A stretch of 64,000 nucleotides of DNA, taken from assembly GCF_002514735.1 (NCBI RefSeq), contig NZ_NBWU01000004.1, forward strand, positions 372,001 to 436,000, in the 5' to 3' direction. The stretch is from Sediminicola luteus. GTDB taxonomy: Bacteria; Bacteroidota; Bacteroidia; Flavobacteriales; Flavobacteriaceae. The translations under genes and the position numbers were made by a program. Below, piece by piece: positions 17,632 to 26,561 of this stretch. Each line of letters opens with the position of its first letter. Position 1 is the stretch's first letter. The notes beneath the pieces are model-generated. The model saw nothing but the letters and a program-made list of their open reading frames with translations, had not been told where the DNA came from and ran no database searches.

Positions 17632-19188
17632 CTACATTAATTCGGCGAACTTTTGCGAGATATTCAGGCGTAATTTACGCTCATAATCTTCTTGCAACCA
17701 TTCTTTATAGTTCTTGGTATTGTTCATAATGCAATACGAATATTGCTTTACCCGGTATTCGATCTCTTCCTTGAGTTCTTTGGCCAAAATACGGGCATCG
17801 AAAACATCTTCACTGTTTTCTACACAAATCTGGGCGTGTTGCTCAATACTCTTTTCCAATACCAATTTCGACTTTAACCCTTGGGCCAACACTTGCTTAT
17901 AGGTTTCCTTAATATCGAAATCTACACTTTCCGAAGCCGCAAATTTGGCACGGAGCTCATCGGGCATGGCATATACGAACTCCCGTTCAATTTCCTCATC
18001 GTTACGAATGTTCTCCAGAAAGAAATCGGGGAAAAGGAAAATCTCCTGCCAATCTATAGGGGCGTCCCACATACCGAAACGGGCAATATTGTTCCCCAAA
18101 TCGATTACATTGAACTCCTTTTTATTTGGCAATACCCTAGAACCACGACCGATCATCTGGAAATACAAAGTCAAGGAACGCGTGGCACGGTTTAAGATTA
18201 TGGTTTCTACCGAAGGTTCATCGAAACCCGTGGTAAGAATACTGACTGATGTTAAAATAGCATCGGGAGTCTTGGAAAACCACTCCAAAATTTCCTTGCG
18301 TTCGGCAGTGGAGTTCCTATTGTCTAAATGGCGTACGTTATACCCTGCCTTTTTAAAGAGGTCGTACACATACAAAGAAGTACTGATACCATTATTAAAG
18401 ATTAGGGTTTTAGTCCCTAAGGCAATGTTTCGGTATGAAGAAAGCAATTTGCCCAACATACTCTGGTTACCATACAATTCGTCGGAAGATTTTACGGTAT
18501 AGTCTCCATTGGAACCGATCTTTAAGCTTCGAAGGCTTACATCTTGATGGTACATATTGGCCTCAGCCAAAAATTTCTTTTTGATCAAGCTCTCAATAGA
18601 CTCCCCGATAATCAACTTTTTATAGTTGTCTTTCATGGGAAGTTTAATATTCGAACTCAATGGTGTGGCCGTAACCCCTAGAATTGAACTATCTTCAAAA
18701 TATTTGAACAGCTTACGGAACGAGTTATAATGGGCCTCATCGATTATGACCAAGCCGATATCATGAATGGTTACCTTTTCGTCTTGTAGACGGTTGTTCA
18801 AGGTTTCTACCATGGCCACATAGCACATATAGTCGCCTTCGTCATTAACCTCTTTGACCTCACTATTAATAATCATATTGCTTACCCCAAACCCCTCGAG
18901 CATCTTTGAGGTTTGTCGGCTCAGCTCTATACGATGGGTAAGCACCACAACCTTTTTTTGGGTCTTTTCAATAAAACGACGTGTAATCTCAGAGAACACG
19001 ACCGTCTTACCCCCTCCCGTAGGCAACTGGTACAACATATTGATGTTATAGTCCGATTCTTCCAAACACTGGAAAATAGATTGAAGATCCTGCTCTTGGT
19101 AATCGTATAATTTCTTTTGAGGGGCGTGGTTCTTGACTTCCAAATGGTGTTGATTAGCGTTAGGGCTCTTTTCAAAAAAACCCTCCAA
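17632..19188 (-). CDS. DEAD/DEAH-box superfamily 2 helicase
   Basis: 518 residues. Walker A PTGGGKT at 56-62, the DEAH box in VIIDEAHYN near 150, motif III-like VTATPL, and the C-terminal helicase lobe with DAILTSVSILTTGFDEPSVETIILNRATRSLTLYFQMIGRGSRV (Q..GR..R). This is the UvrB/type III restriction ResIII-like family. It acts on nucleic acid in the cytoplasm with ATP; no nuclease domain is seen. No ATG fits the start, so TTG at 19188 is used; the first ATG lies inside the helicase motif region. Only 3 bases separate it from the glycosyltransferase gene. Confidence 0.85.
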   Translation of the reverse strand: MEGFFEKSPNANQHHLEVKNHAPQKKLYDYQEQDLQSIFQCLEESDYNINMLYQLPTGGGKTVVFSEITRRFIEKTQKKVVVLTHRIELSRQTSKMLEGFGVSNMIINSEVKEVNDEGDYMCYVAMVETLNNRLQDEKVTIHDIGLVIIDEAHYNSFRKLFKYFEDSSILGVTATPLSSNIKLPMKDNYKKLIIGESIESLIKKKFLAEANMYHQDVSLRSLKIGSNGDYTVKSSDELYGNQSMLGKLLSSYRNIALGTKTLIFNNGISTSLYVYDLFKKAGYNVRHLDNRNSTAERKEILEWFSKTPDAILTSVSILTTGFDEPSVETIILNRATRSLTLYFQMIGRGSRVLPNKKEFNVIDLGNNIARFGMWDAPIDWQEIFLFPDFFLENIRNDEEIEREFVYAMPDELRAKFAASESVDFDIKETYKQVLAQGLKSKLVLEKSIEQHAQICVENSEDVFDARILAKELKEEIEYRVKQYSYCIMNNTKNYKEWLQEDYERKLRLNISQKFAELM

Positions 19189-19283
19189 AATTAACCAAAT
19201 AAATAGGATATGTAAAGGCGGTAGGCTAAAAGTTCTGTGAAATGAGGGAGAAGCCTTAAAAACAAGGGGTTAAAAAGCCCTAT

Positions 19284-19787
19284 TTAATCAACAATATCCA
19301 AGGCTGCCTCGAATTTTTCGAAAAAGGGATAGTCCCGGGCCTCTTCAAACGATTTTAAAACACGGTTTTTATGTTCAGGCCAAATGCCTTGTTGCACACA
19401 ATAGGTTATCCATTCCGTAAAAGAAACCGACATACTTTTATAAAAGGCATCGGCCACCCGTTTCTCCCGCACAAAGGTTTGCATGAGCTCGAGGTTAAAG
19501 CCCATAAAATCGGCCAAGAGACTGGGATCCATGCCCAATAAACGGAATTTTTTAATATAGGCATTCGCCTTTGATCTTCGGGCCTTGGGTCTACGTCCGT
19601 TCAAGGGGAAATATTCTTTGGAAATCTTTTCCTTGGCCTGTAAGATCAGTTTGTCTTCCTTGGGCGCCACGGCAAAATCGTAATACTCTTTTACTTCCGG
19701 AAATTTCTCGTACAACGCAAGTAATTGCTCACGTAACGCAGCTTCTTGAAGTTCGTTAAAATAGGCTTTGACCTGTTTTTTGGACAT
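19284..19787 (-). CDS. DUF6155 family protein
   Basis: 167 residues from the ATG at 19787 (MSKKQVKAYFNELQ). A longer frame up to 19904 has a hydrophobic leader without sense and is rejected. The protein is alpha-helical and charged, with GRRPKARRSKANAYIKKFRLLGMDPSLLADFM in the middle. I place it in DUF6155 from its overall pattern, and its function is not known. It is transcribed separately, downstream of the terminator at 19961-19985. Confidence 0.7.
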   Translation of the reverse strand: MSKKQVKAYFNELQEAALREQLLALYEKFPEVKEYYDFAVAPKEDKLILQAKEKISKEYFPLNGRRPKARRSKANAYIKKFRLLGMDPSLLADFMGFNLELMQTFVREKRVADAFYKSMSVSFTEWITYCVQQGIWPEHKNRVLKSFEEARDYPFFEKFEAALDIVD

Positions 19788-19904
19788 CTCTTTTTCTTCT
19801 GGAAGGTAAAAATAACCGAATGTGGCGAATTGGCCATACAGTAAACTACCTCGGTGTATTCGCACGAGACATATGAACCAAATATGTATTTTATTAAAAG
19901 ACAA

Positions 19905-19926
19905 GCCTGCCTACTTTTTGGCAGGC
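19905..19926 (-). terminator. Possible hairpin GCCTGCC/GGCAGGC upstream of DUF6155
   Basis: GCCTGCC (19905-19911) and GGCAGGC (19920-19926) form a 7-bp stem; on the minus strand a T-rich stretch follows. It may be a second terminator for the operon above or a leader structure. The evidence is weak. Confidence 0.35.
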
Positions 19927-19960
19927 AAGCCTCGAGGTATTAAACCCTTTTGGCGGTGCC

Positions 19961-19985
19961 AAAAAAAACCGCCTCTGGGGCGGTT
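19961..19985 (-). terminator. Rho-independent terminator ending the small-ORF unit
   Basis: On the minus strand AACCGCC pairs with GGCGGTT (19967-19973 with 19979-19985), followed by eight T residues (19961-19968). It stands 23 bases after the stop of the second small ORF. Confidence 0.8.
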
Positions 19986-20008
19986 CAAATCTTTATGGTT
20001 GAATTGTA

Positions 20009-20110
20009 CTAATAGTAACTCAAACGGTTAATGTTCTGATCATTTAGAATCTCATTCAAATCCTGAATAAAATTCAAGTAGGCTGCATTGTCTTGATTCT
20101 TGTTCATCAT
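20009..20110 (-). CDS. Small protein of 33 residues, paralogue 2
   Basis: Frame from ATG at 20110 (a second ATG at 20107) to TAG at 20009, with the sequence core AAYLNFIQDLNEILNDQNI. It aligns residue by residue with the ORF at 20151-20249 (YLNFIQDLNEIL against YLKFLKELNEIL), with conservative changes. This is stronger evidence for coding than length alone. The predicted fold is a single amphipathic helix. There is no signal peptide. It lies downstream of the YaiO gene on the same strand and before a terminator. Function is unknown. Confidence 0.55.
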   Translation of the reverse strand: MMNKNQDNAAYLNFIQDLNEILNDQNINRLSYY

Positions 20111-20150
20111 ATAATTCAATTTAGATTTGGGGTCTTTCTTACGCGAGCAT

Positions 20151-20249
20151 TTATAGGTAATCGAGCTCTATTAACTCATTAACGCTTAAAATCTCATTTA
20201 ATTCTTTGAGGAACTTTAAATATTCCTCACCATAGGTGTCATACAACAT
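20151..20249 (-). CDS. Small protein of 32 residues, paralogue 1
   Basis: ATG at 20249, TAA at 20151. The core GEEYLKFLKELNEILSVNEL matches paralogue 2. The two stop-to-start gap is 40 bases, consistent with one transcript. Its start lies 137 bases past the stop of the YaiO-like gene, without a terminator between them, so it may be the end of the exopolysaccharide operon. Coding status is inferred from the conserved pair; translation has not been shown. Confidence 0.55.
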   Translation of the reverse strand: MLYDTYGEEYLKFLKELNEILSVNELIELDYL

Positions 20250-20385
20250 AGATTAAATAAATAGGTCAAAAAAATTGTTTTGTAAATGGGGACTATAAAC
20301 ATATGTATTTCTAGCGGTTGTTACAAGTAAAATGTGGTGAAGCCCCTTATTTCTGTTGTGAATATGACCCCACTTTACCGTTCGT

Positions 20386-21648
20386 CTAGAATCGGGTGGT
20401 AAATCGGAGTCCGGCCGATACGCTCCAATAAAAACGGTCGGCATCGAATACCAATTCCTGATGTTGCACACCAAGCTGGAATTTCCATAAATCACGGCCT
20501 TTTGCCGCCGGCATCTGATAGTCTAGGAACAACTGCCTGGATTCTAAATACAATACGGTTTTCGACAAAAGCTCGCCATCTACCACCAACTGTTTAAAAT
20601 CGGGCATAAACCCATAACCAGCAATCAATCCCAAATATTGTTTTGGTCTTTTACCATACTTTCGGGCGGTAAGCGTCATTGAAAAACTAGGTTTGGCATC
20701 GGGAATCGGCGTTACATAAGGGCGGGCACTAAAATAATAGTCCCCGGAATACAAGCCCAAGGAACCCGTGTAAATCAAGGATGAGGAAGAATCGCTAAAA
20801 TCGTAGAAGCGACCACCCAACGAGGCCTCCATTTTATTCGGGAAGCTTTTGTAGACCTCTGCCCTAGCCCTATGCCTCGGGAAAATCGTGGCCCCTGAGT
20901 AAGCATAGGCCACATCGGCATACACATCCTTCCCGAATTTCGGGTAGACCTCACCTCCTATTTGCAGCCCATTGGTATTAAATCTGTTGGCAAAATCGGT
21001 CTGTACCGCCCATTTACCCCATTCCGATTCTTTGGCATAGCGTAGACTTAGGGTTACAGCAGGATCATATACAATATCATAAACCTCCAAGGTGCTACCC
21101 ACCTCTATTTCTTGCTTACGTACCTTCTCATCCAATTGTTTCTGTAAACCTTGTACAGCAACATCTTCCGGATGGCGAACCCTATAATTGTCTATGTATT
21201 CCTGGGCCATATCCGGTACATCCATAGCCACTAAGACCTGACTCTTTAAGCGTTGTAAACGGGCGTCTAGGGGTAAATACTTTAATGCTTTATTACACAA
21301 ACCCAAGGCTACAGTAAGGTTCTGGGCATAGATCTCATTTTTTATGGCTGCTTCCCAAACCTCTAAATTGCGTCTTTCTTTCGAGGTGATTTTATTGAAC
21401 TCCTTTCTGGCCTGATCATATTTGCCTTCCCAGCTTAAGGTTTTGGCCAACAGGTTACGAACATCTGCATAGTTCGGATACGCTTCCAAAATACGGTTTA
21501 AAGTATCCCTCGCCTGTGTTCTTTTTCCGGAGAAGGCCATTTGCCTGGCATTAAAAAAAGATTCATCTGGGTTGCCCTGATATGCCAAATCTTGGGCCCA
21601 CATAAAATGTACCCCGAAACAAAACCAAAAACATAGTATTATTCTCAT
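20386..21648 (-). CDS. YaiO family outer-membrane beta-barrel protein with TPR region
   Basis: 420 residues. Signal peptide 1-18 (MRIILCFWFCFGVHFMWA). Residues 20-165 hold tetratricopeptide-like helices (QARDTLNRILEAYPNYADVRNLLAKTLSWEGKYDQARKEF). The rest, from about 180, is the YaiO-type barrel: many aromatic strands ending in WSVSAGLRFTTRF with a terminal Phe, the outer-membrane insertion signal. It is last in the polysaccharide operon and starts at the stop of the TPR membrane protein (TAATG). It probably forms the outer-membrane exit pore of a surface polysaccharide. Confidence 0.87.
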   Translation of the reverse strand: MRIILCFWFCFGVHFMWAQDLAYQGNPDESFFNARQMAFSGKRTQARDTLNRILEAYPNYADVRNLLAKTLSWEGKYDQARKEFNKITSKERRNLEVWEAAIKNEIYAQNLTVALGLCNKALKYLPLDARLQRLKSQVLVAMDVPDMAQEYIDNYRVRHPEDVAVQGLQKQLDEKVRKQEIEVGSTLEVYDIVYDPAVTLSLRYAKESEWGKWAVQTDFANRFNTNGLQIGGEVYPKFGKDVYADVAYAYSGATIFPRHRARAEVYKSFPNKMEASLGGRFYDFSDSSSSLIYTGSLGLYSGDYYFSARPYVTPIPDAKPSFSMTLTARKYGKRPKQYLGLIAGYGFMPDFKQLVVDGELLSKTVLYLESRQLFLDYQMPAAKGRDLWKFQLGVQHQELVFDADRFYWSVSAGLRFTTRF

Positions 21649-22775
21649 TAGGGTTGCGGTGGGTTTAGGGAGTCAAGACCCTTGGCCGGGGCTTGGGCCA
21701 ATTGGGCCAAACGGGCATTTAGTTTTTTGATACGAGCGCTTAAGTCCTCGTTCAAAGCTTCGGCATTTTGTAAACTGTTGATATAGGGCAGCGCCTTTTC
21801 TTCTTCCCCAGACCAAAGGAAAACATCGAAAAGGGCACTATAGGCATCTTGGTAATTGGGGTTTTCTGCCACCAAATGGGCTAGTAAAGGTTCGGCCTTA
21901 TCGAACTGTCTTTGCCAAGCATATATACGGCCCAACAAAATCTTCGCATCCAATTGCTCTGGCGTGTAATATACTATATATGAAGCCAATAAAGCAGCAC
22001 GTTCAAACTTTTTATCGAACCCTAACTGCCTAGCTTTTAGGTAAGCTAAATCTAAATCGTCGGTATACATGGTATGCTGCAACCAGAGTCTGTCGTATTT
22101 GGAAAATGGGAATGCTTCGCCACTTGGGGCCAATAACGAGGCCCGATCCAATTTGGCACGTGCCCCATCTTTCGAACCTACCGAAGTAAGCAGCCACTCG
22201 ACCAAAAACTGGGTTTTGTTTTCATACAAGGCCCGTTTACCCAAGGTATAGGTACATAAAAACATGCTCAGCATAACCAAGGTCACCGGAAACATACGGC
22301 CTACCCAGTGCGTTAACCCATCTAAATAGGTCAACACCTTCGGATACACCGCCCGAACCAAGAAGAAACCTACGACAACTATGGGTAAATAAATATACCA
22401 ACCATCTAAAATGGCATAGAGTCCACCTATAGGAAAAGGCAAGCCTTCCCGAATAAAAAAAGCGGTCAGGAACAGCTCTAGATCTAATATGGCCACAAAA
22501 ACAAGTTCTATCTTATTTTGGGCTGCAGTAACACTTTGTTTACGCCATTTTTTATAGAGAAAAACCAAAACCACGGAAACTAGGGCCGCATAACCCAATT
22601 GATGGGCCCAAGCCAAAAACAGACTTTGATTGACCAGCGTATCGAAAGCGCCCAGTTGCCATAAGACCAATTGCTGTACAAAGGCCAGCACCATCAACAT
22701 ACCGGCAAAGGCCAAGGCACGCCCAATAAAAGGCCCTAAAGAGGGTTTGGCATTATGTTGAACCGAATCACGCAT
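21648..22775 (-). CDS. TPR-containing inner-membrane protein
   Basis: 375 residues from the ATG at 22775, the start that overlaps the glycosyltransferase stop by only 8 bases (the longer frame at 22865 would overlap by 98). About five hydrophobic helices lie in the first 180 residues. The C-terminal part is periplasmic or cytoplasmic with tetratricopeptide helices (DAKILLGRIYAWQRQFDKAEPLLAHLVAENPNYQDAYSALFDVFLWSGEEEKALPYI), and ends in a Pro-rich tail. It probably links the synthase to the outer-membrane barrel, as TPR proteins do in PNAG, alginate and cellulose systems. That role is inferred from the operon. Confidence 0.8.
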   Translation of the reverse strand: MRDSVQHNAKPSLGPFIGRALAFAGMLMVLAFVQQLVLWQLGAFDTLVNQSLFLAWAHQLGYAALVSVVLVFLYKKWRKQSVTAAQNKIELVFVAILDLELFLTAFFIREGLPFPIGGLYAILDGWYIYLPIVVVGFFLVRAVYPKVLTYLDGLTHWVGRMFPVTLVMLSMFLCTYTLGKRALYENKTQFLVEWLLTSVGSKDGARAKLDRASLLAPSGEAFPFSKYDRLWLQHTMYTDDLDLAYLKARQLGFDKKFERAALLASYIVYYTPEQLDAKILLGRIYAWQRQFDKAEPLLAHLVAENPNYQDAYSALFDVFLWSGEEEKALPYINSLQNAEALNEDLSARIKKLNARLAQLAQAPAKGLDSLNPPQP

Positions 22776-24204
22776 TGGCAGGTTTACTAAATCCTTTACG
22801 GGTAATGGTACCCCAACCCGATTGGATCTTAAACAATTTTTTATAATTGCCCCTAACGGCCGCAAAAGTCACCAAAGGGTGGAAAAACAAGGGTTCGGTA
22901 AGTGCACAGACCATAAGGATCAATAGGTCTTTGGTCTTTTTATACTCGTTATAGGAATATACATCCCATAAAATGGCATAGAATGAGAACATGACCATAA
23001 AAGCATAAATGGTAATGCTGATACCTATGAAAAAATCCCAATTTAAAATACCGGCAAAGTAAAAGGCGATAATGGAAAAGAAGCCAAAGAACTCCAGTAA
23101 AGGGGCCAACCATTCGTAGAAAAACCAATACGGATAGCTGATCATACCCAACCTACCATATTTGGGATTAAAGAACATTTCTTTGTGTTTGTACAAAGTC
23201 TCCAGGTTTCCCCGGGTCCAACGGTCACGTTGGTTCAATAATATTTTCGGGCTTTCGGGAACTTCGGTCCAACAAAGGGGATCCGGAATATATTCTACGG
23301 TATATGGAAGCCCCCGATCATGCATATAACGACGCATTCGGAAAACGATTTCCATATCCTCGCCCACGGTATCGGTATCATAAAGTCCGGCCGCTAGGGC
23401 AATCTCCCTATCGAAAAAACCAAAAGCCCCTGAAATTATCAAAAGGCTATCGATACGGCCCCAGGCCATTCTTCCCAAAAGAAAGGAACGGGTATATTCA
23501 AGCAACTGATAACGGGCCAACCAATTTGTAGGCAAGTTGATCTGTTCCAATTTCCCACCTGAAATCTGGCACGAATTGGCCACACGTATCACACCACCTA
23601 CGGCAATTACCCGTTGTTTAGACCGCTGATAGAACGCTTTAACTACATGTAAAAGGGCATCGGGTAATAACAAGCAATCCACATCGATACAGCCCACATA
23701 TTTGTTTTGGGAAAGTTGCATTCCCGCATTCAAGGCATCGGATTTACCCCCATTGGCCTTATCGATTACGGTGAGTTTGGCATAGGCCTTTTTTCGCGAT
23801 TTATAGATACCTGCCACGGGCTTGGCGCGCCAATCGCTAGGCACTTGCCTATCGGTCTTGTACAAATCAAAGGCAGCGATCATTTTTTCCATGGTATCGT
23901 CTTTGCTACCATCGTTGACCACCATAACCTCAAACTCTACATACCGAAGTGACAATAACGAACGAATGTTCTCTACAATGGTGAGTCCCTCGTTATAGGC
24001 CGGGGCAATTATGGTAATACTGGGCGCCAAAGGCGACGCCATAATCTTGGAAAGATCGCCAAAACTGTTTTTGTGTTTATAATGAAATGAATTACGGGCA
24101 GAAAGGTAGGCCATGGAAATAAAGACCAACAGGAGCACCACGGTAAATATCAAGAATATGATACTGAGGTAATCCCCTATTATTTTTACGATCTCTATAT
24201 TCAT
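22768..24204 (-). CDS. Family 2 glycosyltransferase, PgaC/BcsA-like synthase
   Basis: 478 residues. One membrane span at 12-35, a GT-A catalytic domain at 55-330, and further spans at the C-terminus. Motifs include the nucleotide-binding PAYNEG and VVNDGSKDDT, the DxD of GCIDVDCLLLPDALL, the acceptor Asp of TVGEDMEIVFRM, and QRDRWTRGN, equivalent to the QxxRW box of processive beta-glycan synthases. It polymerises a sugar, perhaps N-acetylglucosamine, across the inner membrane. The sugar cannot be determined from the sequence alone. Confidence 0.88.
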   Translation of the reverse strand: MNIEIVKIIGDYLSIIFLIFTVVLLLVFISMAYLSARNSFHYKHKNSFGDLSKIMASPLAPSITIIAPAYNEGLTIVENIRSLLSLRYVEFEVMVVNDGSKDDTMEKMIAAFDLYKTDRQVPSDWRAKPVAGIYKSRKKAYAKLTVIDKANGGKSDALNAGMQLSQNKYVGCIDVDCLLLPDALLHVVKAFYQRSKQRVIAVGGVIRVANSCQISGGKLEQINLPTNWLARYQLLEYTRSFLLGRMAWGRIDSLLIISGAFGFFDREIALAAGLYDTDTVGEDMEIVFRMRRYMHDRGLPYTVEYIPDPLCWTEVPESPKILLNQRDRWTRGNLETLYKHKEMFFNPKYGRLGMISYPYWFFYEWLAPLLEFFGFFSIIAFYFAGILNWDFFIGISITIYAFMVMFSFYAILWDVYSYNEYKKTKDLLILMVCALTEPLFFHPLVTFAAVRGNYKKLFKIQSGWGTITRKGFSKPANA

Positions 24205-24213
24205 TTTCCTGTT

Positions 24214-26091
24214 TTAGGAGGGTCTATTCTCCGGTTTTGGAAATCCGTCCAATGAAAAATTCAGGTCGAACAGGTTAAACCCTTTCACCTCTTCGGCCTC
24301 TACATCAAGGCTTTTTAATGAAAAACAGTACTCTAAAGAAGCCTTTTCCTTAGATGTTATTTCTGATTCCGGTTGTTCCTTTTCTATGGTTTTTGCTTGT
24401 ATAACGCTATCGATCCCAATTGCCGTAGGACTGCTGGTCCACTGTAAACCACCAAGGTTAACGTGTTCTTCAGGGTTGTTTTTTTGAGGTATTTCTTCCC
24501 GAGATTCCTCTTCGCAAGTAACGGGTATACGGTCTAATATGGCCAAACGTACTTTACCGATTTGCTTGGCAAAGCCCTTTGGGGCGTCTTTGGCGTAATG
24601 CTCTAAAAACTCCATGTCTTTAGCATCGGCCAGCTCTTCCATTTGCTCTAGCAAATACCATTGCGAGCTTTCATCGGCCCTATCGAATAATTGGGACCAA
24701 ACACTATAATGCTCTGGCAAATCAGCACTTGGGTCTTCGAAAGGAAACCAGGCTTCCTCCGGTGGTTCGGTATCTTGGAATGCCTTCCATTCAAGATGGG
24801 TATCATCCTGAACTTCTTCCTTCTCCTTCGCTTTATTTTCCTGCAATGCTTCCGAATCGTAAGAACCTTCTTCATCGGGCATAGACTGCATTTGTATGTC
24901 CAAGGCCCCCAACAGATTGGGTAAGGCCAAGGGCACTTGGGTTTCTTCGGACTGCGGTTTATCTTCTTCTACTAATACCTCTTTTTCTTTTTCTTCAGGC
25001 TCCCTTCCCTCTGATGTAACCATTAGGCTTGAAACAGTATGCATTGTGTCTTCAAAACTAAGGACTTCGGTTTCTTCAGTTTCAACATTTTCTGTGGTTT
25101 CCGGTTCCGGTTCACCCAAATCGGGCATAACCACATTACCAATCGCATTTAAGGCATGCATAGCCTTGCTTGTTAATGTGCTGGAGTGTTCCCGGTCACG
25201 GACTTTCTGTAAAAATTCGAGATAAGACTCATCACCCAAGACCGCAAAAACATCGAGTACCTCTAAACGCACGTCGCCATTAAGGTTCCAATACTGTTTT
25301 ACCAATTCAGGTAACGCTTTCAGTACCCCGAATTTTTTGATACAGTCCAGCGCCTCGCGCTTTACCTCATTGTTTCGGTGTGCTATTAAACTTACCAAAG
25401 CTGCATCCGCATCATTTTGATGGTAATGTTTCATTAGACGCAGGGCAAAAAGAACCACATCCCTATTTTTGGAATTCAGCCAATTCTTAAAACGCGGGGG
25501 ATCAAAATCTTTGGCCAAACGGAGCACCTCTAACAGTTTCAGTTGTTGCCACTCCGAAATTCCGTAACGGGTCGTATCTAAAAACAAACGGATGCCATCG
25601 GCATTCAAGGTCACCAAGGCGATTTCGGCCTGTTTCCGAACTACCGAACGTTTATCGTTTAAAAATTCGGCGATAATCCCATAGGCATCACTAACCTCCA
25701 TCCAGGTGAGTTCTATAATACCCTGGGCCACTACCTCCCAACGCCAACTATTTAGTTTGGTCTTGGAATACTCTTGAAGCCCTAGATACTTGTATAGGGC
25801 ACAAAGTCTTTTCTTGGCATCGCCCGAAACATCGGAACGCAAATCGAACAGAATCTCGGCCAAGGCTTTTCGGTAATAGGCATCTTTGGCCAATTCTTTT
25901 AGTTCAATGACCAAGTTCAAATAGGCTTTTTTCTCCGAGGCGTCTACTTGGGTATCGTCATAGAATAAAAATTCACTCACCTTAGGCGTGAGCTCCCGTT
26001 TTTTGGGACGGGTTTTACCCTGAAGGAAGGACTTTTGGTTTTTCACCAAAAATATCCCCAAAAAGTAAAAGAGGGTCAGACCTAAGAACAA
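24214..26091 (-). CDS. HEAT-repeat membrane protein
   Basis: About 625 residues. An N-terminal hydrophobic segment (LTLFYFLGIFLV) anchors it; residues 45-330 carry HEAT-like helical repeats (for example DVRLEVLDVFAVLGDESYLEFLQKVRDREHSST), followed by a long acidic, low-complexity stretch and a further helical region. No ATG exists in frame near the start. TTG at 26091 lies inside the membrane helix, while the frame is open to 26181, so the true start may be a rare ATT at 26172 overlapping the response-regulator stop. It is a scaffold in the polysaccharide operon by context. Confidence 0.75.
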   Translation of the reverse strand: MFLGLTLFYFLGIFLVKNQKSFLQGKTRPKKRELTPKVSEFLFYDDTQVDASEKKAYLNLVIELKELAKDAYYRKALAEILFDLRSDVSGDAKKRLCALYKYLGLQEYSKTKLNSWRWEVVAQGIIELTWMEVSDAYGIIAEFLNDKRSVVRKQAEIALVTLNADGIRLFLDTTRYGISEWQQLKLLEVLRLAKDFDPPRFKNWLNSKNRDVVLFALRLMKHYHQNDADAALVSLIAHRNNEVKREALDCIKKFGVLKALPELVKQYWNLNGDVRLEVLDVFAVLGDESYLEFLQKVRDREHSSTLTSKAMHALNAIGNVVMPDLGEPEPETTENVETEETEVLSFEDTMHTVSSLMVTSEGREPEEKEKEVLVEEDKPQSEETQVPLALPNLLGALDIQMQSMPDEEGSYDSEALQENKAKEKEEVQDDTHLEWKAFQDTEPPEEAWFPFEDPSADLPEHYSVWSQLFDRADESSQWYLLEQMEELADAKDMEFLEHYAKDAPKGFAKQIGKVRLAILDRIPVTCEEESREEIPQKNNPEEHVNLGGLQWTSSPTAIGIDSVIQAKTIEKEQPESEITSKEKASLEYCFSLKSLDVEAEEVKGFNLFDLNFSLDGFPKPENRPS

Positions 26092-26167
26092 GAAGGTCAG
26101 ATCCCATAATAGATTGGTATGGATTTTAGGGCCAATGGCTAAAAAGGGCGCTATGTTTGATAAAGCT

Positions 26168-26542
26168 TTAATGCCTGATTTTTAGTTCTTTTCTCACCCT
26201 AGCCGTTAGTTCGGAAGGATTAACGGGTTTGGTCACAAAATCGTTGGCCCCCATATCGAAGGCATCAAGTACGTTTTTTTCATTTCCGGCAGACGAAATC
26301 ATGATAATAGGCATTTTAGAACCCAATTCATTTCGAACATGGTCCAGTAGCTCGAAGCCCGACATATAGGGCAACATAATATCACAAATGAAAAGATCCG
26401 GAAGCCCAGATTCCAATTGGGTCATTACCGTTTTTCCGTCCGGGGCCACAACCACCTCGAAACCTTCTTTTTGAAGTCTATACTCCAAGAGTCTGGCCAG
26501 CATTTCATCGTCTTCAGCAAGTAATAAGCGTGTCTTCATCAT
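26168..26542 (-). CDS. Single-domain response regulator
   Basis: 124 residues from ATG 26542 (ATG 26539 is also possible). A receiver domain only: the acidic pair in LLLAEDDEML, the phosphoacceptor Asp in LFICDIMLPY, the Thr/Ser in IMISSAG, and Lys in VTKPVNP. There is no output domain, so it must act by protein contact, perhaps on the HEAT protein or synthase encoded next. It is the likely target of the hybrid kinase encoded 20 bases upstream. Confidence 0.92.
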   Translation of the reverse strand: MMKTRLLLAEDDEMLARLLEYRLQKEGFEVVVAPDGKTVMTQLESGLPDLFICDIMLPYMSGFELLDHVRNELGSKMPIIMISSAGNEKNVLDAFDMGANDFVTKPVNPSELTARVRKELKIRH

Positions 26543-26561
26543 CAATCCGCAATGGGGTTCC

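Noticed and set aside
19788-19904. N-terminal extension of the DUF6155 protein
   Set aside because: A hydrophobic, unconserved-looking stretch before an ATG that fits the family start.
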